A DNA stretch of 64,000 nucleotides from Crocinitomicaceae bacterium (GTDB lineage: Bacteria > Bacteroidota > Bacteroidia > Flavobacteriales_D > Crocinitomicaceae): positions 49,969 to 113,968 of the forward strand of contig JALQYQ010000022.1 in NCBI GenBank assembly GCA_023262855.1, in the 5' to 3' direction. The first letter of the stretch is position 1. Each line of letters begins with the position of its first letter. This document shows, piece after piece, positions 1-10,020 of the stretch. The notes under the pieces were generated by a model. The model made no database searches and was not told the origin of the DNA. It worked only from the letters and a program-made list of their open reading frames with translations. The position numbers and the translations under genes are program-made.

Positions 1-1709
1 ATCGCACCAATCATCTCATTCGGAACGTTGAACGCTTCAATACGAGGAGTTTGAGGTTTGAAATCTGGATTTGGTTGAGCAATCGTTTCAATGATTTTGT
101 TTAAAATATGTAAACGTCCACCTTTCGCTTGCTCCAACGCTTGGATCAAAACTTCATATGGTAAACCATCCACTTTAATATCCATTTGACAAGCTGTGAT
201 ACCTTTTGATGTACCTGTTACTTTAAAGTCCATATCGCCTAAGTGATCTTCATCTCCTAAGATATCAGACAATACAGCGAATTTACCGTCATCAGCAACT
301 AATCCCATTGCGATACCAGAAACTGGAGCAGTGATTTGAACACCACCATCCATCAAGGCCAATGTACCAGCACAAACGGTTGCCATTGAAGAAGAACCAT
401 TTGATTCTAAAATATCAGAAACCAAACGAATTGTGTATGCATTATCCGCTGGTAAAACTGGTTTCAACGCTCTCAATGCCAAGTTTCCGTGACCAATTTC
501 TCTTCGTGAAGTTCCACGTAATGGTTTAGCTTCACCTGTTGAGAATGGAGGGAAATTGTAGTGCAATAAGAATTTCTCAGTTCCATGGAAAGTAACTCCA
601 TCGATTAACTGCTCATCCATTTTACCACCCAATGTTAATGTTGTTAACGATTGTGTTTCTCCACGTGTAAAGACAGCAGATCCATGAACCATTGGTAAAT
701 AATCTACTTCAGCCCAAATTGGACGAATCTCATCAAACTTACGTCCATCCAAACGTTTGTTTTCATGCAACATCACCCAACGAACAGCTTTTTTCTTTAC
801 TTCTGAGAAGTATGTAGAAATGAATCCACCAACTGTTGCTAATTCTTCTTCTGTATAAGATGCTTTTACTTCAGCTTTAATTGCTTCGAACAATTCAGTT
901 CTTTTCGCTTTATTTGCCAAGCCCATGCGAGCAACATCTTTACATTTTTCCATTGCCAACTCGTACACTTTCGCTTTTACATCAGCATCATGTGTTTCAT
1001 GGCAATATTCTCTTTTCGGATTTGCTGTTGGAATTTCAGCAGCTAAATCTAATTGGAATTGACATTGTTCTTTAATTGCAGCGTGTGCTAATTTAATAGC
1101 TTCAACCATTTCTAATTCAGAGATTTCTTTGAACTCTCCTTCTATCATGTTCACGTCTTTCATTGTTCCAGCAACCATCATGTCGATATCACCTTCTGCA
1201 ATTTGCACCATTGTTGGATTAACGATCCACTCTCCATTTACACGTCCAACTCTCACTTCTGACATTGGTCCGTTGAAAGGAATATTAGATACTGCAATCG
1301 CAGCAGATGCTGCTAAACCACACAATGTATCAGGATTGTTAACTCCATCATACGATAACAATTGAATCATCAACTGAACTTCAGCATGGTAATCATCTGG
1401 GAAAAGCGGACGCAATGCACGGTCAACTAAACGCATGATTAAAATTTCGTTCTCTGATGGACGCGCTTCACGACGGAAGAATCCACCTGGAAAACGTCCA
1501 GCTGCTGAGTATTTCTCACGATAATCAACTGTTAAAGGAAGGAAATCAACTCCTTCTTTTGCTTCAGGAGCAGCTACAACTGTTGCTAACAACATTGTGT
1601 CTCCCATTCTTACTACAACAGACCCATCTGCCTGTTTAGCCAACTTTCCGGTTTCAATGGAAATTTCTTTCCCTCCGGTCATCATTGACTTTCTTGTTCC
1701 TATATTCAT
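1..1709 (-). CDS. pnp: Polyribonucleotide nucleotidyltransferase (PNPase), 3' end cut by window edge
   Basis: Exoribonuclease that degrades RNA phosphorolytically from the 3' end as a trimer. The frame is open from an ATG at 1709 to the left edge, giving about 569 of the usual 700 or more residues; the track omits it because no stop is present. The N-terminus reads [29 protein letters not shown], followed by typical first-RNase-PH-domain sequence ([16 protein letters not shown]). The last residues visible, [10 protein letters not shown], stand just before the GPGGK motif of the KH domain, so the two RNase PH cores and linker are in the window and the KH and S1 domains lie outside. It follows rpsO in the classic rpsO-pnp order with a hairpin terminator between them. 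Identity is very secure. Confidence 0.96.
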   Translation of the reverse strand, partial: MNIGTRKSMMTGGKEISIETGKLAKQADGSVVVRMGDTMLLATVVAAPEAKEGVDFLPLTVDYREKYSAAGRFPGGFFRREARPSENEILIMRLVDRALRPLFPDDYHAEVQLMIQLLSYDGVNNPDTLCGLAASAAIAVSNIPFNGPMSEVRVGRVNGEWIVNPTMVQIAEGDIDMMVAGTMKDVNMIEGEFKEISELEMVEAIKLAHAAIKEQCQFQLDLAAEIPTANPKREYCHETHDADVKAKVYELAMEKCKDVARMGLANKAKRTELFEAIKAEVKASYTEEELATVGGFISTYFSEVKKKAVRWVMLHENKRLDGRKFDEIRPIWAEVDYLPMVHGSAVFTRGETQSLTTLTLGGKMDEQLIDGVTFHGTEKFLLHYNFPPFSTGEAKPLRGTSRREIGHGNLALRALKPVLPADNAYTIRLVSDILESNGSSSMATVCAGTLALMDGGVQITAPVSGIAMGLVADDGKFAVLSDILGDEDHLGDMDFKVTGTSKGITACQMDIKVDGLPYEVLIQALEQAKGGRLHILNKIIETIAQPNPDFKPQTPRIEAFNVPNEMIGA

Positions 1710-1851
1710 CTTTTATTTATTGCTTATTAATAGACATTAGGATATTAAGACTTTATGATTTCAAGACTTTACTTCCATTATGTCATGTTTATTTAACAGT
1801 TCATTCGTTTATGAAACTGATTGCTTTGTTTATTTTTTGTCCAATTAAAAC

Positions 1852-1891
1852 AAAAAAGGGACAGTCGAATAACTTCGAATGCCCCCTCCAA
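1852..1891 (-). terminator. Rho-independent terminator between rpsO and pnp
   Basis: On the minus strand GGGGGCATTCGAA-GTTA-TTCGACTGTCCC can fold into a stem of about ten pairs with two mismatches and is followed directly by TTTTTTG. It sits about 25 bp after the rpsO stop and about 140 bp before pnp, so pnp is expressed either by readthrough or from its own promoter; I could not find a clear TAnnTTTG box in the 140 bp between. Confidence 0.65.
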
Positions 1892-1917
1892 TAAACTTTG
1901 TTGTGTTCGTATCAGAA

Positions 1918-2187
1918 TTAACGACGCAAGCCTAATTCTTTAACGATAGCACGGTATCTTTCGATATCTTTTCTTTTCAAATAGTCAAGTAAAGATCTTC
2001 TTTTACCAACTAATAATTGCAATGAACGTTGTGTTCCGAAATCTTTACGGTTCTTTTTCAAGTGCTCCGTTAAGTTAGAAATACGAAATGTGAACAATGC
2101 GATTTGACCTTCTGCTGAACCTGTGTTAGTCTCCGTTCCACCGTGTTTAGCGAAAATCTCTTTTTTAATTTCTGAATTAATATACAT
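1918..2187 (-). CDS. rpsO: 30S ribosomal protein S15
   Basis: Primary rRNA-binding protein of the small subunit, 89 residues, the normal length. The sequence carries the S15 signatures HGGTETNTGSAEGQIALFT and the C-terminal VGKRRSLLDYLKRKDIERYRAIVKELGLRR. The ATG start at 2187 is about 70 bp downstream of a good Bacteroidota -7 box. It is followed by a hairpin terminator and then pnp, an arrangement conserved across bacteria. Confidence 0.98.
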   Translation of the reverse strand: MYINSEIKKEIFAKHGGTETNTGSAEGQIALFTFRISNLTEHLKKNRKDFGTQRSLQLLVGKRRSLLDYLKRKDIERYRAIVKELGLRR

Positions 2188-2255
2188 GCCAATATTTAAT
2201 TAAATGATTCTTATGTAGCCGACCCAATAACACCATGTTCTTGTAAATCGACGTG

Positions 2256-2263
2256 CAAAGATA
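2256..2263 (-). promoter_or_regulatory. Putative rpsO promoter (-7 box TATCTTTG)
   Basis: The minus strand has TATCTTTG, an exact match to the Bacteroidota -7 consensus TAnnTTTG. There is no clear TTG at -33. It leaves an rpsO leader of about 60 nt, long enough for S15 autoregulation, though I see no defined structure. Confidence 0.55.
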
Positions 2264-2296
2264 ATCTTTTTTTTCGATTCAGCGACTTTCACTTCA

Positions 2297-2860
2297 CTAA
2301 TCTTCAATTTTATTTAGTTGTGTCGCTATGATAAGTGTATTAGAATTTGCTTTCATAGATACTTCTCCAACACCATTAACAACGAACAAATCTTTTTTAT
2401 CAGCACATTTTTTATCTATGATGAGATTACCATGTAAAACGTAAAGTAAACTCATTTCCTTGCAATTCAGTTGAATCTCTTCCCCTTTCGAAAGTTCGAA
2501 ATGAAATAAACGAGCGGAATAATCCTTTGAAAAAATCACATTAAAATCAATCACTTTACCTTTTGAGCGACTCGTCCAATCTCCTGAAAAAGCATCTTGA
2601 CCAAAGGGATGTAATTGAACAGTGTAATGGTCTTCATGATTAAGGTCCAAAACACCTTCCAGTACCATTAGTTTACGATTGTAATTTGGAAATGGTGTAA
2701 ACGTTGATTCATCAATTTCAACTTTCGCAGAACTTATACGATAAGCAAAATCTCGCTTTGAAAAATCAGCCGATTCAGGATAAATGTATAATTGAGTCGT
2801 TGTGCCACCACTCCACTCACTTGTTTGTTGATTTTCAGATTTTATTAATTGAATTTTCAT
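2297..2860 (-). CDS. HutD/Ves family cupin-like protein
   Basis: Small beta-rich protein of the HutD/Ves family; the family motif WSGGTTTQLYIYPESADF follows the N-terminus, as in Ves proteins whose molecular role is not firmly known. The ORF track begins at a GTG at 2878, but that GTG lies inside the accD terminator hairpin, so I place the start at the ATG at 2860 (MKIQLIKSENQQ), giving 187 residues. There is no histidine-utilisation gene nearby, so a role in histidine catabolism is not supported by context. It is downstream of accD and would need readthrough of a strong terminator or a promoter I did not recognise. Confidence 0.8.
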   Translation of the reverse strand: MKIQLIKSENQQTSEWSGGTTTQLYIYPESADFSKRDFAYRISSAKVEIDESTFTPFPNYNRKLMVLEGVLDLNHEDHYTVQLHPFGQDAFSGDWTSRSKGKVIDFNVIFSKDYSARLFHFELSKGEEIQLNCKEMSLLYVLHGNLIIDKKCADKKDLFVVNGVGEVSMKANSNTLIIATQLNKIED

Positions 2861-2863
2861 GGC

Positions 2864-2891
2864 AAAAAAAAGTCCCACATATCAGTGGGAC
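2864..2891 (-). terminator. Strong intrinsic terminator after accD
   Basis: The minus strand reads GTCCCAC-TGATAT-GTGGGAC followed by eight T. The seven-pair perfect stem plus T-run is a textbook rho-independent terminator. It lies 8 bp after the accD stop and ends 3 bp before the HutD-family ATG. Confidence 0.85.
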
Positions 2892-2898
2892 AATTCGT

Positions 2899-3744
2899 TT
2901 AATTTTTAAACATTTTTAATGACAATGCTAATGTTTCTTTCAGCTGAGTTCTATCAACAATGTAGTCTAAGAATCCATGCTCAAGAACAAATTCTGATGT
3001 TTGGAATCCTTCTGGTAAATCACGACCAATTGTTTCTTTTACAACACGAGGTCCAGCAAACGCTATCAACGCATTTGGTTCCGCGATATTGATATCACCC
3101 AACATCGCAAATGAAGCCGTTACACCTCCAGTGGTTGGATCTGTTAAGAAAGAAATGTATGGCAATTTATGTTCTGCTAATTGTCCAAGTTTACCTGAAA
3201 CTTTGGCCATTTGCATTAACGAAAAACCTGCTTCCATCATACGTGCTCCACCAGACTTAGAAATAATCATAAATGGTGCTTTGATTTTAATTGCTTCATC
3301 AATTGCACGAGCGATTTTCTCTCCCATCACAGCTCCCAATGAACCACCAATAAACGAGAAATCCATTGCCGCAACGACGAAATCCATTCCATCTAATTGA
3401 CCTTTAGCTGTACGAATAGCATCTTTCAATCCAGTTGCTTTTTGAGTAGCCTTTACACGATCAACGTATTTTTTTGTATCCTCAAAATTCAACGGATCTC
3501 CTGAAGACAAATCAGCGTCTAATTCAGTGTATTTACCGCCATCAAACAAAATGTGGAAATATTCTTCTGAACCAATGCGTTCATGGTGAGAACAACGATC
3601 ACAAACGAAGGCATTTTTTTCCAAATCGTCCATTGTAAATAAGGTTTTACAATTAGAGCATTTAGACCATAATCCTTCTGGTGTTTCTTTTTTCTCGCTA
3701 GTTGAAGTTGTAATACCTTCTTTATTTCTTTTAAACCAACTCAT
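2899..3744 (-). CDS. accD: Acetyl-CoA carboxylase carboxyltransferase subunit beta
   Basis: Beta subunit of the carboxyltransferase that moves CO2 from biotin carrier protein to acetyl-CoA, the committed step of fatty acid synthesis. It has 281 residues. The N-terminal zinc ribbon is present ([23 protein letters not shown], about residues 29-51), followed by the crotonase-fold carboxyltransferase core with [20 protein letters not shown] and [16 protein letters not shown]. It lies 65 bp downstream of fbaA on the same strand and is closed by a strong terminator, so fbaA-accD probably form a transcription unit. Confidence 0.97.
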   Translation of the reverse strand: MSWFKRNKEGITTSTSEKKETPEGLWSKCSNCKTLFTMDDLEKNAFVCDRCSHHERIGSEEYFHILFDGGKYTELDADLSSGDPLNFEDTKKYVDRVKATQKATGLKDAIRTAKGQLDGMDFVVAAMDFSFIGGSLGAVMGEKIARAIDEAIKIKAPFMIISKSGGARMMEAGFSLMQMAKVSGKLGQLAEHKLPYISFLTDPTTGGVTASFAMLGDINIAEPNALIAFAGPRVVKETIGRDLPEGFQTSEFVLEHGFLDYIVDRTQLKETLALSLKMFKN

Positions 3745-3809
3745 CGTTTTGTGCTATTTTTTTTCAGAATCTTCGAATGATCGAATCATCAAATTTTATA
3801 TTCAATTGA

Positions 3810-4877
3810 TTACAAAACATTCACTGCATTCAAATCTGCAAATGCTTGTTCTAAACGTTTGATAAATGTCAACTCTCCTTCACGCATCCATTTGCGTGGG
3901 TCGTAATATTTCTTATTTGGCTTGTCGTCTCCTTCCGGATTACCAATCTGTGTTTTTAAATACTCAACATGATTCACAACGTAATCGCGCACACCTTCAG
4001 TGAATGCAAATTGTAAATCTGTATCAATGTTCATTTTAATAACACCATAACTGATTGCCTCGCGAATTTCTTCAAGTGTTGATCCACTTCCTCCGTGAAA
4101 CACAAAATTCACTGGATTAACTCCTGTATTGTATTTCTCCTGAACAAATTCTTGTGAGTTTTTCAATATTTTTGGAGTCAATTTTACGTTACCAGGTTTA
4201 TACACACCATGCACATTTCCGAATGCTGCAGCAATTGTAAAACGGTCAGAAACTTTCAATAATTCTTCATATGCATATGCAACTTCAGCAGGCTGTGTGT
4301 ACAATTTAGAACTGTCAACATCTGAATTATCAACTCCATCTTCTTCTCCACCAGTAATTCCTAATTCAATCTCCAATGTCATACCCATTTTACTCATACG
4401 AGCTAAGTATTCTTTACAGATTTCAATATTCTCTTCAATTGGTTCTTCTGATAAATCAATCATATGAGAACTGTATAACGGTTTTCCTGTTGCAGCGAAA
4501 TGTTTTTCACTTGCATCCAACAAACCATCAATCCAAGGCAATAATTTCTTTGCGCAATGGTCCGTGTGTAAAATTACAGTTGCACCATAAGCTTCAGCTA
4601 AGGTATGAACATGCAATGCACCAGCTATTCCACCTGCAATTGCTGCTTTTTCATTTTCATTTGATAAACCTTTCCCAGCGTTGTAATGTGCTCCACCATT
4701 CGAAAATTGAATAATAACGGGTGAATTTACTTTAGCCGCTGTTTCAATAACAGCATTTACTGTACTTGAACTAGTAACATTAACTGCTGGCAATGCAAAA
4801 CCTTTCTCTTTTGCATAGTCGAAAATCTTTTGTACATCGTCGCCCGTTGCAACACCTGGTTTAATATTATGAGACAT
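3810..4877 (-). CDS. fbaA: Class II fructose-bisphosphate aldolase
   Basis: Zinc-dependent aldolase that interconverts fructose 1,6-bisphosphate with dihydroxyacetone phosphate and glyceraldehyde 3-phosphate in glycolysis and gluconeogenesis. At 355 residues it matches the class IIA (E. coli FbaA-like) form. Visible motifs include VILHTDHCAKK with the zinc and catalytic residues, EIELGITGGEEDG, AAAFGNVHGVY and VFHGGSGSTLEEI. A good promoter lies about 25 bp upstream. The next gene is accD. Confidence 0.97.
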   Translation of the reverse strand: MSHNIKPGVATGDDVQKIFDYAKEKGFALPAVNVTSSSTVNAVIETAAKVNSPVIIQFSNGGAHYNAGKGLSNENEKAAIAGGIAGALHVHTLAEAYGATVILHTDHCAKKLLPWIDGLLDASEKHFAATGKPLYSSHMIDLSEEPIEENIEICKEYLARMSKMGMTLEIELGITGGEEDGVDNSDVDSSKLYTQPAEVAYAYEELLKVSDRFTIAAAFGNVHGVYKPGNVKLTPKILKNSQEFVQEKYNTGVNPVNFVFHGGSGSTLEEIREAISYGVIKMNIDTDLQFAFTEGVRDYVVNHVEYLKTQIGNPEGDDKPNKKYYDPRKWMREGELTFIKRLEQAFADLNAVNVL

Positions 4878-4901
4878 AGCTATTTAAAAAAAATATGGGT
4901 T

Positions 4902-4932
4902 CAAAGGTAGTAATTTAATTATTGACCTTCAA
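4902..4932 (-). promoter_or_regulatory. fbaA promoter (TTG-N20-TACCTTTG)
   Basis: The minus strand carries TACCTTTG (4909-4902), an exact TAnnTTTG -7 box, with TTG (4932-4930) 20 bp further upstream as a -33 element. It stands back to back with the helicase promoter in a 180 bp divergent region. Confidence 0.65.
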
Positions 4933-5032
4933 TGAATGATTAAAAAAATCAAAAAGTGAAATTCTCAAATCATTAAATCAAAATTGTTGATATCTCTGGT
5001 AAATGACCACAATTCCTTCAAGGTGGTTTTAT

Positions 5033-5040
5033 TATCTTTG
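5033..5040 (+). promoter_or_regulatory. Putative helicase promoter (-7 box TATCTTTG)
   Basis: TATCTTTG matches the Bacteroidota -7 box and ends 17 bp before the ATG at 5058. No convincing -33 TTG is seen. Confidence 0.55.
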
Positions 5041-5057
5041 TTCATATTCTCTTCCCT

Positions 5058-7349
5058 ATGAGTTATTTGGACGAATTAAATCAAAGTCAGCGCGAAGCTG
5101 TCGAGTCAATTTATGGCCCAACAATGGTAATTGCCGGCGCTGGATCAGGAAAAACACGTGTACTAACATTTCGAATTGCGTACATGATGGAACAAGGAAT
5201 TGATCCTTTTAACATCATGGCTTTGACCTTTACCAATAAGGCCGCAAAAGAAATGTCGGAACGAATTGGTCACATCGTTGGCGGTGGCGAAGCGAAAAAT
5301 ATCACAATGGGAACGTTTCACTCAGTATTTTCAAGAATATTGCGCTACAATGCCGATCGTTTAGGTTATCCTAGCAATTTCACGATTTACGATACACAAG
5401 ATTCAAAGAGTTTACTGAAAGACATAATCAAGGAACTGAATTTGGATGATAAAGTCTATAAGCCAGGAATGGTTTTGGGTAGAATTTCATCCGCTAAAAA
5501 CAATTTAATTTCAGCGGATGCTTATGCGCAAAATGCAGAGATTTTAAATGAAGACAATCAGTCACGCAGACCTGAATTAGCAACAATCTACAAAACATAC
5601 GTCACGCGATGTTTCAAAGCTGGAGCAATGGATTTCGATGATTTATTGTTTCAAACGAATGTCTTGTTGCGTGATTTTCCGGATGTTCTTCACTACTATC
5701 AACAAAAGTTCAAATACATTTTGGTGGATGAGTACCAGGATACAAATTATGCACAATACCTAATCGTTAAAAAACTCGCGGCGGTTTACGAAAACATTTG
5801 CGTGGTTGGTGATGATGCGCAAAGTATCTACTCTTTCCGTGGTGCTAATATTCAGAACATATTAAATTTCCGAAAAGATTATCCTGATTTCAAGCTTTTC
5901 AAACTGGAGCAAAATTATCGTTCTTCAAAAAACATTGTTGAAGCGGCAAATAGTATCATTGCGAAAAATCAAGATCAGATTAAGAAAAATGTTTGGACAG
6001 ACAATAATGAAGGATCAAAAATTGCCGTTATTCGAACTTTAACGGACAATGAAGAAGGAAAGGTAATTACCAATCGCATCTTTGATTTAAAACAAGGTGG
6101 CGTTCCAAGTTATAATGACTTTGCAATTCTATACAGAACAAATAAGCAATCGCGTTCGTTTGAGGAGGCATTGAGAAAACTGAATATTCCTTATAAAATT
6201 TATGGTGGACTTTCGTTCTATCAGCGTAAAGAAATAAAGGATATTTTGGCTTATTTCCGATTGACAACGAATCCGCGGGACGAAGAAGCACTTAAACGTG
6301 TCATCAATTATCCAAGAAGAGGAATTGGAAAAACTTCGATTGAAAACATCATTATTGCAGCAAATAATTATGGTGTAAGTATGTGGGATGTGATTTCAAA
6401 TACAAATCAATATCCAGTAGCACTAAACGCAGGTACAAAAACAAAGTTATACGAATTTACCACAATGATTAACAGTTTTTCTGCCTCATTGGATAAAATG
6501 AATGCTTATGATTTAGGGCAAACAATTGCTAAATCTTCTGGGATTCTGAAAGAATTGTACAACGAAAAAGACAAAGGTCCTGAAGAAGTTGAACGCTATC
6601 AAAATATTGAAGAGTTATTGGCTGGTTTGAAAGAATTTACGATTTCACAAGGCGAAGAAGGCGACAGTTCACTTTCTGAATTCATGATTGACGTTGCTCT
6701 ATTAACCGATGCTGATGAAGACAAAGGTGATGAGAAAAACCATGTTACTTTGATGACGATTCACTCAAGTAAAGGATTGGAATTCCCACATGTTTTCTTA
6801 GTTGGATTGGAAGAAAATTTATTCCCATCTCAAATGGCCTTAAATTCTCGCACTGAACTGGAAGAAGAACGACGCTTATTTTATGTTGCTTTGACTAGAG
6901 CTAAAACAACTTGTTCACTTTCTTATGCTACTTCTCGTTTTATCTGGGGAAATTTAGTCTCAAGTGAACCAAGTCGTTTCATTGATGAAATAGATCCGCA
7001 ATATTTGAACGTTGAAACACCACAACGTGGTATGGGAAGATCATTATCAGGTCGTGTTCAAAGTTTTGATAAACCATTTACAGGCGGATTAAACAAGACA
7101 ATGGGCGCTCCATCGGGATCCTTTAAAGCTGTTGCTGATCTAAATAAATCTGCTAATTCTTCAACTCCAAACAAAACTACTGCAGACATTAAAGTAGGTT
7201 ACAATGTGATGCATGATCGTTTTGGAAAAGGAAAAGTTACAAAATTGGAAGGCGAAGGGCCGGACAAAAAAGCAACTATATTTTTTCCACATCATGGAGC
7301 GAAAACTGTCTTATTGCGTTTTGCAAATTTGACAGTTTTGGAAGAATAA
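5058..7349 (+). CDS. uvrD: ATP-dependent DNA helicase, UvrD/PcrA type
   Basis: Superfamily 1A 3'-5' helicase for nucleotide excision repair, mismatch repair or removal of RecA and stalled polymerases. The order of motifs is complete: Q motif (LNQSQREAV), Walker A GAGSGKT at residues 27-33, VDEYQDTNYAQY, GDDAQSIYSFRGA, LEQNYRSS, MTIHSSKGLEFPHVFLVGLEENLFP and RRLFYVALTRAK. The last 60 residues (VGYNVMHDRFGKGKVTKLEGE) form the Tudor-like C-terminal module known in PcrA. At 763 residues the length is normal. It runs convergently into tamL with only 2 bp between stops, leaving no room for a separate terminator. Confidence 0.95.
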   Translation: MSYLDELNQSQREAVESIYGPTMVIAGAGSGKTRVLTFRIAYMMEQGIDPFNIMALTFTNKAAKEMSERIGHIVGGGEAKNITMGTFHSVFSRILRYNADRLGYPSNFTIYDTQDSKSLLKDIIKELNLDDKVYKPGMVLGRISSAKNNLISADAYAQNAEILNEDNQSRRPELATIYKTYVTRCFKAGAMDFDDLLFQTNVLLRDFPDVLHYYQQKFKYILVDEYQDTNYAQYLIVKKLAAVYENICVVGDDAQSIYSFRGANIQNILNFRKDYPDFKLFKLEQNYRSSKNIVEAANSIIAKNQDQIKKNVWTDNNEGSKIAVIRTLTDNEEGKVITNRIFDLKQGGVPSYNDFAILYRTNKQSRSFEEALRKLNIPYKIYGGLSFYQRKEIKDILAYFRLTTNPRDEEALKRVINYPRRGIGKTSIENIIIAANNYGVSMWDVISNTNQYPVALNAGTKTKLYEFTTMINSFSASLDKMNAYDLGQTIAKSSGILKELYNEKDKGPEEVERYQNIEELLAGLKEFTISQGEEGDSSLSEFMIDVALLTDADEDKGDEKNHVTLMTIHSSKGLEFPHVFLVGLEENLFPSQMALNSRTELEEERRLFYVALTRAKTTCSLSYATSRFIWGNLVSSEPSRFIDEIDPQYLNVETPQRGMGRSLSGRVQSFDKPFTGGLNKTMGAPSGSFKAVADLNKSANSSTPNKTTADIKVGYNVMHDRFGKGKVTKLEGEGPDKKATIFFPHHGAKTVLLRFANLTVLEE

Positions 7350-7351
7350 GT

Positions 7352-10015
7352 TTAGAAAGGATAACCAATACCAAAATGGAAATTTGGTATATAAGGTTTC
7401 GGTAAATATTTCGAATAATTCGTTCCAAATTTGTCAATTCCCTCTTGATAGAATTTGTCTTTTGGTTGAAAAAACCATTTTTCTCCTGCTGGCAGAGCTG
7501 GATTTGTTAAAGGCAATCCTATATCAAGACGAATGATAAAAAATTCTAAATCCATTCTAAATCCAAATCCTGTCGAAACGGCAATTTCTTTATACCAATT
7601 GGATGAAATTTTACTACCTACTCGATTCACATCATCATTGAATGTCCAAACATTTCCTGCATCAACGAATACTGCACCTTTTAAAACTGGACCAAAAGCA
7701 AATCTAAACTCAGTTGATGCACCAATACGGATATCACCAATTTGTGTAGCTGTTCTATTAGTATCTAAATAATATTTATATGATCCTGGACCAAGTGCTC
7801 TTGCTCTCCAACCTCTATTATCATTGGCTCCACCAGCAAAAAAACTATAATCGTAAGGCATTGAAGTGGTTGAATTCCCATACGGTTTTCCACCTCCGAA
7901 TTGGAAACGAGCATGAAGACTCTTTTTCTTGCCAATTGGATTTGACATGATGATTTCATTGTCCATTCTTAAAAACTGAGAATAACCTACCCCAAAAATA
8001 GCGTGCTGGCCATTTGAAATCGTATCTTGTATTCCTTTAAAAAGTGACAGTGTATTCCCTGCTGGATCTACCGTAGAATTGATGTATAAACTGAAATTGG
8101 ACTTTTTATCATCTTGATCCTTGTTGTTGAATTCGAATGTCAATTTCCAGTCCTGCCAAATAAATTGATTCGAATAAGCATTTCTCAAGAACAAATCATT
8201 TAACTGATCCAATTTAGCTTGAAACTCTGGTTGATTATTAATTCGTACAAATTTAATAATTGACATCCCAGGCAAACCAGCTTGGAAAATTTGAGTCTTT
8301 CCAACATAAAAACGCCATAAATAATTCAACTGGAAAATATGGCGCTTAAAATCATTTCTTGCTTGATAATTGTAAGCAGTAGAAATTACAGTTCTAGGAC
8401 GCTGCCTTTTGGACATAGCTGTTACTTTCGCTGGGAACAATCCTGGAATATCCAATTTTATACTTGGACCAATTTCAAAGGTGTTAAAACTTCGTCCTGC
8501 TTGCTTTATTTGTTGTCCATCTAATGTTGTTGCAAACACTGGCGGTTGAGATTCAAAACCTCCACTTAACGATAAGGTTAATTTTTCTCCTCCACCAAAA
8601 ATGTTTTTATTCGAATAATTAACTGAAGCTGCAACTCCTAAAAAACCATTTGAATTGGTTGCTCGCGGCTCGAAACCAAAAGTTTGTTTCTCAGAAGGAA
8701 CGAGATAATAATGAACATCTACAAAAGCAGAATTTGGAATTTCAACAATAACTGGTTTAATAACTTGAAATAAATCTAGCTGCATCAAACGTGAAAAAGT
8801 CCGTTCCAAATAATATTCTTTGTAAGAATTTCCTTCCTCTAAATAATTTTGACACTCAATTAATCCAGGGGAAATGCCCAACTCACCATTGTACAAAAAC
8901 GTAGCCATTCGCTTCGTGTCTAATTTAGAATGGTCTTTATGATCTTTGATTACTGCATAATGCAACGTATCAATTGTTGTAAGAAAATTGTTTGTCACTA
9001 ACGATAAACCTAAAGATTCTACCTGTGCCTGGAAATTTCCTTTAATATTGGTTGTATCTGCAATATGAAAATAAACATTTTTAACCCGAAATTCTTTGAA
9101 CTTTACAGCAACCAATGAATCACCATACATTTCTGATTTCACAAGTCGATCGGTAAATCGAATTCCCAGAGTAACCGTCATCGTTGAATAAGTGGTATCT
9201 GCTATATAATTAATGTGTGAGCTACTAAAACCATATAACAAATTATCTCTCATGTACTTCGCAACTTGTTCTCTATGATTATTTAATAAATCTTTATCAA
9301 AGGGCATCCCCTTCAAATTAGCTCCTTCAGTTTTTCTCACAAAAGACATATAATCTTGTCGAACTATTTCATTGTCGGTAACTATATACAACGAATCTAT
9401 CACGTATTGAGGTCCACTTTTAATTGAATACTTAACAACAGCTTTCCGGTTTTTTTTGTACTTCACCTCTCCATTGACAGAACCGTAAAAGTATCCCTTG
9501 TTCTTTAAGAGGATACCTAATTGCTCCAATGATTTCTGGTACATTAAACTATCAAAAACAATGGGTTTTTCTCCGATTTTATATTTGAACCATTCTCTAA
9601 AAAACAATTTTGGATTCGCTGTATCTTTTAATTGAACTATTTTCTCGGTATATAAACTTTTGCCTTTGGCACGAGCCCTCTCAATACGTTTAGCATTTAT
9701 TCTGTTTTGTTTTTCTAATTTTCGTGCATTTTCTTCCCTTAGTTTGAGATTTTCAGAATATCGTTTATTTGCAACAGCTGTTGAATCAATTCGATTGAAC
9801 GCCCAAAGTTTCATTTTAATTCCAAGTGTCTTATAGTTTGGCTTTTGTCGAATCACAGCCAAGACATCTTCTTCCGAAACGCCTTTGTCTTCAAGTTTAA
9901 CTTTATTCTTTTGCAACAAATATTTTGACTCAGGAACATACTTCGTTTGCTTACAAGCAACAAGAAATGCTCCTAAAATCAAAAGAATATATGTAAATTT
10001 GAGTGCTCTTTTCAT
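7352..10015 (-). CDS. tamL: TamL-type BamA/TamA family outer-membrane lipoprotein
   Basis: Omp85-superfamily outer membrane protein thought to help insert or assemble envelope components. It has a lipoprotein signal (KFTYILLILGAFLVAC, with Cys near residue 21), which distinguishes the Bacteroidota TamL form from ordinary TamA. POTRA-like repeats occupy roughly residues 100-430 and the C-terminal half is a beta-barrel with the conserved FFAGGANDNRGWRARALGPG segment and a final aromatic residue (HFGIGYPF). At 887 residues it is typical. In many relatives TamB follows; here the downstream neighbour is the convergent helicase, so TamB must be elsewhere. The start is 5 bp from the start of the divergent methyltransferase gene. 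Confidence 0.88.
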   Translation of the reverse strand: MKRALKFTYILLILGAFLVACKQTKYVPESKYLLQKNKVKLEDKGVSEEDVLAVIRQKPNYKTLGIKMKLWAFNRIDSTAVANKRYSENLKLREENARKLEKQNRINAKRIERARAKGKSLYTEKIVQLKDTANPKLFFREWFKYKIGEKPIVFDSLMYQKSLEQLGILLKNKGYFYGSVNGEVKYKKNRKAVVKYSIKSGPQYVIDSLYIVTDNEIVRQDYMSFVRKTEGANLKGMPFDKDLLNNHREQVAKYMRDNLLYGFSSSHINYIADTTYSTMTVTLGIRFTDRLVKSEMYGDSLVAVKFKEFRVKNVYFHIADTTNIKGNFQAQVESLGLSLVTNNFLTTIDTLHYAVIKDHKDHSKLDTKRMATFLYNGELGISPGLIECQNYLEEGNSYKEYYLERTFSRLMQLDLFQVIKPVIVEIPNSAFVDVHYYLVPSEKQTFGFEPRATNSNGFLGVAASVNYSNKNIFGGGEKLTLSLSGGFESQPPVFATTLDGQQIKQAGRSFNTFEIGPSIKLDIPGLFPAKVTAMSKRQRPRTVISTAYNYQARNDFKRHIFQLNYLWRFYVGKTQIFQAGLPGMSIIKFVRINNQPEFQAKLDQLNDLFLRNAYSNQFIWQDWKLTFEFNNKDQDDKKSNFSLYINSTVDPAGNTLSLFKGIQDTISNGQHAIFGVGYSQFLRMDNEIIMSNPIGKKKSLHARFQFGGGKPYGNSTTSMPYDYSFFAGGANDNRGWRARALGPGSYKYYLDTNRTATQIGDIRIGASTEFRFAFGPVLKGAVFVDAGNVWTFNDDVNRVGSKISSNWYKEIAVSTGFGFRMDLEFFIIRLDIGLPLTNPALPAGEKWFFQPKDKFYQEGIDKFGTNYSKYLPKPYIPNFHFGIGYPF
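9994..10001 (+). promoter_or_regulatory. Putative promoter of RNA methyltransferase inside tamL (TAAATTTG)
   Basis: TAAATTTG matches TAnnTTTG and ends 19 bp before the ATG at 10021. It lies within the first codons of tamL on the opposite strand. Confidence 0.5.
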
Positions 10016-10020
10016 AACTT

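Noticed and set aside
2861-2878. GTG start at 2878 for the HutD-family protein
   Set aside because: It is inside the stem and T-run of the accD terminator; ATG 2860 is the family-like start.
2704-4714. Plus-strand ORFs opposite accD, fbaA and others in the track
   Set aside because: They are shadows of well-identified minus-strand genes, with no recognisable protein features.
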